Shown here: positions 58,101 through 64,000 of the stretch, piece by piece
Position numbering within the stretch: the stretch's first letter is position 1
Layout of the letters: the number at the start of each line of letters is the position of its first letter
Assembly (NCBI GenBank): GCA_000469685.2
Contig: LS997562.1
Coordinates: 42,980,345 to 43,044,344 of the forward strand
Direction of reading: 5' to 3'
Length of the DNA stretch: 64,000 nt
DNA from: Haemonchus contortus
Taxonomy: Eukaryota > Nematoda > Chromadorea > Rhabditida > Trichostrongylidae
Program-made: the position numbers and the translations under genes
The notes under the pieces: generated by a model
What the model saw: the letters and a program-made list of their open reading frames with translations, nothing else
Databases searched by the model: none
Told to the model about the DNA's origin: nothing

Positions 58101-60988
58101 CGATTATCACAATGCCACTGGCTGGAATTATCTGTGAAAGTTCATATGGCTGGAGATCACTTTACTACCTTCAAGGATTGTTCACACTTCTGCTTTTCAT
58201 TGTCTTCTGCTATTTCTTCCAAGACTCCCCAATCCTTCACAGGTATCATACTTCAACTGCCGAAGCTCTTTCCACCTTGATGGAACTCACACCTCCTTGC
58301 TTCAGGAACGTAAGCGAAAAAGAGTTGGCTAAAATCCAACTCGACAAGACGGATGCTGATTCATTTACACACGAGCCGGTGCCCTTCTTGCATGTGATTC
58401 GAGATCGCTGTATCTTTGGAATTTTCCTGTCCGACGTTGGATCACATCTTGGATTCCTAGCCTTTCTCTACTACGGACCAATTTATGTGAATAAGGTGAG
58501 TTCAGCATTAATCCACAATGATGACATAGCAGTTTCTGGTGGCTGTATGGGGCGATCGGTGAACACCCAAAGGGATGGCATACACAATCCATTCTCAATT
58601 CTCCTGACAAATGGGGGCACGTGAAAAAATTCAGGTCTCGCCTATTCCGTCCATGGTGGGCAGTATTCATAGACCTGTACATTATCAAAAGCTCTCGTTA
58701 AGCAGCTTATCCATGAGGAAGTCAGTATTATCGAGCGGTGTTTGAAGGTTTGGCTACAAAAAAAACAATCGTCCAGGAAGAGCCCTACAGTGAACTTCCC
58801 TATGAACCAGTCACGCTTCGAAAGGCTTTAGATATTGATGAAGCCCATTCCAAGTGGAAGGTGACAAAAACAGCATTTCCAGGTGTTGCACTTCGAAGTG
58901 AAATCTACTGGTTTTGCCACAGCATTACCGTATTTACTATCTGCAGCCGTGAAAATAGCTGCCGGTCCTATTTCGGATCGCAGTGTTTGCATTTCGGAAC
59001 GAATACGAGTAATTATATTCGGATCTATTTCCCAGGGTTGCATGGCTATTTGCTTTTTCGCATTGGCATTTGTAAGTTTTGCACAATTTCATCTTTTTCT
59101 GCAGTAAACTACAGATATAAGTAAACAATCGGGTGATGGCATCAGAGAGAAAAGCGAGCGGTGCCTCGCTGCTGTCTGAAAATTGTGAAGTGGCATAGTA
59201 GTACTTGGCCATAAGACGTCAGGACTGAATGCAACCTAACAAAAGGAACTTGAGGACACTGACTGTACCTCTGACGTTGCCTTTTCAGACGGATTCTCCC
59301 CACTTCGCTCAAGCTCTCTATACTAGTGCAGTTGTATTCAGTGGACTCAATGTTGTAGGAGCAGTCAAGTGCGCTCAGCTGGTAAGTATCATTGTGGATG
59401 CCCATAAAATTTCGTGAAGTGTGGCAATAATACATAAATGCCAATAGACAGTAGGCAAACTAAAACAATAACAAACTCAATCCGATGAAGCTTTAAAAAC
59501 AGATATGCGTACACTACTTTCCGTTGCTACCAAAATCTCTCAGAGTCATGATTCTGCCATCCTTTTGCATTGGACGTACCACTCTTTTTGCTTTCGCTGG
59601 TGAGGTCCTCAGGGTGGTTTGCGCATATCACAGTGAAATCCGGAAAACGCCCGTGATTAACAATTTACTGGCTACTAATAAGAGGACCATTACGCATACT
59701 TTTCCTCGATACCTTCAGCTTTTGTAGCTGGTTCTCACCCTCCCTTCCCTGAGTGTCGACTTAGTAAATACTAAGCCCAATATCGTGGAACCTTCAAATT
59801 GGTTGGGAAAATCATGAAAAAGCCAGAAAATCCTTTTTCCTGCTAATGAACTCAACATTCAGAAAATAAGGAGTTTCCAATCAACGAAAAGATACCGTTT
59901 ATACAATGTTTACTGATTAAAAATTTCTCTTCATAAACTCATCGCTATTCCTCTTTCCCTACTTTTTTCACTACTCCAAAGCCAGATGAATAGGGCGGAG
60001 AGCAGTGCACAAGAGGAGACTAGATAAGCAGCCAAAGGTCAGAGAATTTCACCCGCTTTCTCCCAATTTAATAAGACTCGGGAAAGGTTCAAGAGTGAGG
60101 TGGCGAACAACAGCAACTCAAGTTGGCAGCGATGATAAATCTATGGTTTCCTGTTTCAGAGAGCTCGCCAGCATGTACACTTCGTTATGGCAGTACTGTC
60201 GGGCATCGGTTGTATAATTACACTTCTACTTCCCGTATTTGTCACACTCGTCTGCCCGGATAACACTCAAGCACAGGTATGACAATAGTTCTTTCAAGAA
60301 TAGGCACACTGATGATTTCCTCCTTTGGGAACCCCTTCATTGGATTGAGCTGAGCCCAAGTTTCGCTTAACCACTTTTATGTAACGGAAAAAGGAGCACT
60401 TATATGAGCACTTTTATGTATCTCATGTAAACACCTTCTTTTGGAATCGAGTTAGCCACAAATAGACCCCACATAGACTCACGCATCAAGCGACTATATT
60501 ATTCTATACTCTTACTGCTTCACTGAGACTGTTTCGAAAAGAAAACAAAAACTGACTGCTTCACGGTGGTTCACTCAGCCGCCACGAATCCTGGATATGG
60601 CCGGACCATTGACTACAAATAACTGTGATCCAGACAGCAAAAGCAAAACTAGTCAATTTGAGTATCTGGAACATTTCATCATAATTTTTTTTTGAGTACA
60701 AACTTGAATACAATTTCATACCTGCATCACTTCGAATCTTGTTTTTTTCAGTGGTCCCGGTTGTTCCTCGGAATAACTGTTATCGTGGTAGTTATGAATC
60801 TACCGTTTGTATTCGTGGCTCAAACTGAACCTGCACCATGGACTGTCCCTGGATTTGCAGCATCACTGTCGAAGAAAATTGCCAACGAAACGAAATTACC
60901 AGCCGTATTTCATGTAGGGGTATTGCCAGGTATGGAAAAACCATGTGACACACGTGAAAGTCTAGATCGTACTCCAAAAGTTTATTGA
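55133..60988 (+). CDS. SLC17-family major-facilitator transporter, ten exons, 519 residues
   Basis: Exons: 55133-55388, 56603-56717, 57324-57429, 57497-57604, 58094-58242, 58306-58495, 58883-59071, 59289-59381, 60160-60276, 60752-60988; all phases agree and total 1,560 bp. SLC17 proteins are anion/sodium-phosphate or vesicular organic-anion transporters with 12 membrane helices. Visible signatures: LALNFTVICM at residues 63-72 (end of helix 1), a luminal loop with glycosylation site NSS at 82, IAIGSLIGTLP near 103-113, VRFLQGFSIG at 155-164 with the family's conserved Arg156, ITMPLAGIICESSYGWRSLYY, then KSTGFATALPYLL, FSGLNVVGAVKCAQL, ARQHVHFVMAVLSG, and AQTEPAPW near the end. The length is normal for the family. 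Exon 2 could start 18 bp earlier, at 56585. Substrate cannot be assigned. The 3' end converges with the RPA32-like gene. Confidence 0.92.
55477..55525. repeat. GC-rich hairpin in intron 1 of the transporter gene
   Basis: GCGTGCGGTTGCGTCGCGGT and, after 9 bases, ACCGCAATGCGACCGCGCGC form an imperfect 20-bp stem. The right arm is nearly the same as the right end of the element at 57776-57973, so this looks like the joined ends of a deleted copy of that element. Confidence 0.65.
57139..57215 (+). repeat. Tandem duplication in intron 2 of the transporter gene
   Basis: ACTCTGACAGCTTTTGAACTT ... ACTTCCTTTTGACA occurs twice head to tail, the second copy with a short insertion. Confidence 0.85.
57776..57973. 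mobile_element. Small GC-rich-ended MITE-like element in intron 4 of the transporter gene
   Basis: Left end GCGGGCGGCTGCGTTGCG and inverted right end GCGCGCGGTCGCGTTGCG match at 15 of 18 positions over a 198-bp span with an AT-rich interior. The hairpin at 55477-55525 has the same ends. No coding capacity; target duplication unclear. Confidence 0.5.
58726..58860 (+). other. Coding-like 135-bp segment inside intron 6 of the transporter gene
   Basis: After AGGAAGTCAG the frame TAT TAT CGA is open for 45 codons to AAG|GTGACA (VFEGLATKKTIVQEEPYSEL, PYEPVTLRKALDIDEAHSKW). It begins and ends in phase 0, as a cassette exon would, but the remaining gap to exon 7 is 22 bp, too short for an intron. 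It is not part of the normal SLC17 sequence, since exon 6 joins exon 7 directly. It may be an alternative 3' exon, a captured fragment or chance. Confidence 0.3.
60981..60986 (-). promoter_or_regulatory. Polyadenylation signal of the RPA32-like gene (minus strand)
   Basis: AATAAA on the minus strand, 107 bp past that gene's stop. It lies on the last codons and stop of the transporter gene. Confidence 0.6.
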
Positions 60989-61081
60989 TGTATTACGGGG
61001 TCTATGAAAGTTTACAACAGTCAAGGTTCATGTATCATAGTTATAAATGTATGTACATACCCATAGAAACAAGGAGAAAAG

Positions 61082-61087
61082 AATAAA
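61082..61087 (+). promoter_or_regulatory. Polyadenylation signal of the SLC17-like gene
   Basis: AATAAA 93 bp after the transporter stop and only 5 bp before the end of the opposing gene's coding sequence. Confidence 0.6.
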
Positions 61088-61092
61088 AGGTC

Positions 61093-62959
61093 TTAGTTAT
61101 CATCACTCTTCAGAAAGACACTATCTTCGAAAGAATCCTGACTTTCAGATTCACGGAGGGTGCCGCTTTTGTTACCCGAATCACCTCTCTTATCATCAGG
61201 TCGCACAGAATCCCCACTACCTTTTCTTAAAGCAATATTACTCGAAGACGATGAGCGAACTGAAGAAATCGGTCTTTTCGGGGTGGAGATGGTGACAACC
61301 ACTGGGGATACTATGCGCTTCCCAACGACTGACGACGTCGGCGTAACTGATGATGAAGATCGACGAAGATTTGAACCTGTTGACGAGCGTCGTCCTGGGG
61401 TCTGACCAGATGGATTCTGAAAAACCATTTCTCGAACATTTCGAAGTTGGTCAGCCAGATCTACTTACTTTGGTGTGGTACTGCAACGCAAGAAACGCCT
61501 CCATTTGCAAGCATTCGTACTCCTCTTGACAAAGAATCTAATCGAGAAAGATTATCAAAGGAATACCAGTGAGTAGCTAACCAAATGTTTCATGAGTTCT
61601 TCTACTATTTATAACATTTAAAAACAAGAAATCGAGCTGAACCTACTATTGTTTTACGCCTAATGAGTACTGAATGGAATTAACCTCTCGGATAGAATAC
61701 GCCTGAATAGCCACGGCTCCCTTGAAACGGACGAGTTTTCCAGGAACAAGAACAAGCGTCCCACGCGGAAACTTTTCGACTGGTCTTGATACGTCGTAGG
61801 ACTGTAACCCAATCATAGAAGTGAAAACTGTGAGCCAAAAAACAACCAGAAAAAAAGGAATAACGCCTTACTTCATCTACGTGGAGAACGGAGATTTTGT
61901 CTGCAGCGCTTTTATCTGCTGCCGGATCGCTGATGACATATTCAAGTGCACCAATACTTCGAACACAACGACAGGATTCTACACAACCAACACACAGGAC
62001 CTTAACAGGGTGTGGTTTCATGCGCCGTGGCAAAAGTTTTGAATAATTAAAAAAACTAGAACAAGTAATTGAAGAACCAGTAGGTCTCATTACCAACATC
62101 ATTCACCATTACAAATTCATGGATTATACTTGCGGAACTGGGTCTGACAATGAGCTACAGCCCAATCATTGGAGTCAGCTTAGTTCGTCAGTTAGTTCTA
62201 CCAAGGGTGAATTTTAAGAGTACGAGTGTGACACTTTCCAACTCGCTGGTTCTAACGGTTTCGAGTCACACACGCAAGGTCGACGAGCTGGTCGTAAATG
62301 TGGACAGTTACTCGCATCTGCGGCCAGTGGCTGCTTTCATACTTCGACGTGCGTGCCGGCGCGCAGGTGGAAACGCAAGTACAATCTTGCATACGGCGTG
62401 CGAGCGGCTATGTGACGGCGGCGTTATCCAAGTGTGTGACAGCAGTGGCACGTGATCCATCGGCGTCCAACGTTGTCAACACATCTCTAGCGCCGCCGTC
62501 GCATAGCCGCTCGCATGCCGCACGCAAGATTGCACCTGCGTTTATACCTGCGTGCCGGCACGTATGAAAGCAGCCCGTAAATCCGCAGCGGAAATAAAAA
62601 TACGATCAAGACGAAGCCTGTACAGGCTGATTCACATGGTCTCCATAAAGAACAAGGTTTGAGTCGAGATTCGATGAGGAATTGAAAATTGTACCGTCAA
62701 GAAAAAGTACAACCCACAGTTCCTATACTTTCTAAGACCAAATCACCACAAAATTAACAGCACTAACCTAAGAGTCATACCGGCCTTGTAAAAAAAAGCA
62801 CTGCAAGGCAGCTGATTGACCTGAAGAACTCACCTTCCTGAACTTCTTATTCCCGATCAGGAAACTTTCGCCTTCAACAACCTTGGATCGGATAAAATTA
62901 ATCGTGACAGGTAAAAGTAATCGATCCATTTGAACAACTTTTACCGAAGGAGAAGTCAT
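61093..62959 (-). CDS. rpa-2: RPA32-like single-stranded-DNA-binding protein, five exons, 254 residues
   Basis: Exons in reading order: 62834-62959, 61872-62000, 61685-61801, 61469-61537, 61093-61416; all join in phase 0. RPA32 is the middle subunit of the replication protein A trimer, acting in replication, repair and checkpoint signalling in the nucleus. Signatures in RPA2 order and spacing: LLPVTINFI (14-22), FLIGNKKFRKVLCVGCVES (33-51), YVISD (63-67), VPGKLVRFKGAVAIQAYSIRE (104-124), then EEYECLQMEAFLAL in place of the NExxxHxLEVxxAH helix. The usual C-terminal winged helix is replaced by about 105 residues rich in Ser, Thr and Arg, ending ESQDSFEDSVFLKSDDN with one SQ site. The length suits the family. 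A CAG seven bases before the ATG could take a spliced leader. The symbol is tentative because a paralogue (rpa-4-type) is possible. The donor of exon 3 (GTTAAT) and the acceptor of exon 2 (GTTAAG) are weak. Confidence 0.78.
62329..62575. mobile_element. Long foldback element (about 247 bp) in intron 1 of the RPA32-like gene
   Basis: The left arm GGCTGCTTTCATAC ... GTGCCGGCGCGCAGGT ... AATCTTGCATACGGCGTGCG ... AGCGGCTATGTGACGGCGGC is repeated in inverse order on the right (GCCGCCGTCGCATAGCCGCT ... CGCAAGATTG ... ACCTGCGTGCCGGCAC ... GTATGAAAGCAGCC). Arms are about 95 bp with roughly 85% agreement around a loop of about 55 bp. It is far richer in G and C than its surroundings and creates two spurious 90-100 codon frames. 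No transposase; probably a MITE. Confidence 0.85.
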
Positions 62960-62961
62960 GC

Positions 62962-63948
62962 TGGACCTGTATTATTGATAGACTTTGATTTGCCTGAATA
63001 TTACACAATTGATGACGAACACAAGCAAATAGAGGTTACGAATAAATACAAATATATAAATAATGATCAAAAAACCAGGAAACATGCATAAACTATGTTG
63101 TTTGAATAAATCGATCCCGACTCCCAAGTGGCGGCAGACCGCTTTCTGAAAGGCCCCCGGACAAGAGTCGAGCGGGTTTTCGGAAAGGGACAACCGAGGT
63201 GCCAAATGCCAATAATACATATTTGGCTATTCTTACAAAGTGAGTCGTTCTCAGTGAACAAGATTCACATTATTGCAATTCACTGACTCCACTGAAGTAT
63301 CAAAATCGATCACTGGATAGATGGATGGCTGCAATTTGGAGGCGAAAAGGTTCTGCTGGTCTCTGATTCCAATGCCCACCAATATGAAATTTGAACGCGC
63401 GGTAGCAGAGCGCTAATTTTTCTGACGCTACGTAACAGTGCAAAACAAATCGCCTGACGACAATACGCGTCAATAGCCCAAGCGTCGGCATATTGAATAA
63501 ATAAATAAGTAAATAGATAACGCAAATGTCACCTGATCACCGGTGATGTCCTTCTAAGTATTCTAGGAAGAGTTTAACGTGGTAATAATGGATACAAAAC
63601 ACTAAAGTGAATGAAAATACGAACAAAATAAATGTTCAGACTTTATCACAAAACCCTTTGCACATAGTTAAGCAACATGTATGATAGAATAAACATTTAC
63701 CGTAACCCTAAATTAAAGAAGGCATAAATCGTATAAATATGCTAAACAGCTAGATCAGTCGTAGGAAAACAGTGCCACGACGTGTATGAAAAAGTTATTT
63801 GAAGAGATTCCTGATAATAGGCATCACAAGACGCCTATTCGTTCATTTAAATATATCTAACACCCTTCCCAAGAATCACAATTTGAAGCATCAAATAAAT
63901 ACAGTCAATACTAAAACACAGTTCATGATTAGCTATGGACGAGCCTTG
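62962..63948. other. Intergenic, between two minus-strand genes
   Basis: This should hold the promoter (or, if the two genes are co-transcribed, the intercistronic region) of the RPA32-like gene and the 3' UTR of the gene ending at 63951. A GC-richer patch at 63300-63480 has two open minus-strand frames (63 and 71 codons) over the same DNA, not recognised. AATAAATAAATAAGTAAATA lies at 63495-63515. Confidence 0.35.
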
Positions 63949-63950
63949 CT

Positions 63951-64000
63951 TCATTCGTCATCATCAGAACTTTCACTCAGATTCAGACCAAGATCTCGGT
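63951..64000 (-). CDS. C-terminal end of a gene cut by the window edge
   Basis: On the minus strand the frame entering at 64000 reads RDLGLNLSESSDDDE and stops at TGA 63951-63953. The acidic serine-containing end resembles CK2-site tails of nuclear proteins, but too little is visible to name it. Only 16 codons lie inside the window. The next minus-strand gene (RPA32-like) starts 991 bp downstream, so co-transcription is possible but unproven. Confidence 0.45.
   Translation of the reverse strand, partial: RDLGLNLSESSDDDE

Noticed and set aside
61577..61664. A GC-AG intron joining exon 3 of the RPA32-like gene at TTAG|GC with an exon starting after TTGGTTAG at 61576
   Set aside because: It gives a phase that does not match the last exon. 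The GTTAAT donor at 61684 and acceptor CGATTAG at 61538 give phase 0 throughout and the RPA2-like helix.
62150..62567. Plus-strand ORFs of 101 and 89 codons
   Set aside because: They lie in the foldback element within the opposing gene's intron and have unusual composition caused by the GC-rich arms.

Overview
The window looks like nuclear DNA of a clade V strongylid nematode, most likely a hookworm. The evidence is short exons split by introns of about 50 to 1,200 bp with GT...TTTCAG borders, a probable trans-splice acceptor just before a start codon, and a mariner whose transposase resembles the hookworm 'bandit' lineage. A tRNA-derived SINE family and many decayed DNA transposons fill much of the rest. 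There are no bacterial-type operons, rRNA genes or CRISPR arrays. Species is an inference; no search was run.

Only the right end holds genes that can be rebuilt with confidence. At 55133-60988 (+) ten exons join in frame into a 519-residue major-facilitator transporter of the SLC17 (phosphate / vesicular anion) family. Tail to tail with it, at 61093-62959 (-), five exons give a 254-residue RPA32-like single-stranded-DNA-binding protein with one OB fold and a serine-rich tail. The stop codons are only 104 bp apart, and each gene's AATAAA lies in or against the other gene's last exon, so the 3' ends should overlap. A third gene starts beyond the window and ends at 63951 (-) with an acidic tail.

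Elsewhere the coding evidence is partial. The best items are a terminal exon at 15780-15873 (-), with strong G/C bias at wobble positions and its own polyadenylation signal; a phase-consistent three-exon chain at 25914-26669 (+); an internal exon at 31455-31591 (-); terminal exons ending at 6916 (+), 8641 (+) and 25088 (-); and a single-exon ORF at 27589-27885 (+) followed by AATAAA. None could be given a function.

Mobile DNA is abundant. There is a complete 1,263-bp mariner (34509-35771) with identical inverted ends but a broken transposase, and a 576-bp internally deleted mariner of another lineage (43430-44005). Smaller items are a decayed Tc1-like helix-turn-helix piece (13038-13330), a 546-bp element flanked by TTAA (21879-22424), several foldback or palindromic elements including one in the RPA32-like gene's first intron, and about ten SINE copies. 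Two SINE copies (20328-20627 and 40795-41095) keep perfect 14-bp target duplications. A cluster of poly-C/poly-G runs lies between 9.8 and 16.2 kb. Long stretches between these items show nothing I can identify and are listed as such.
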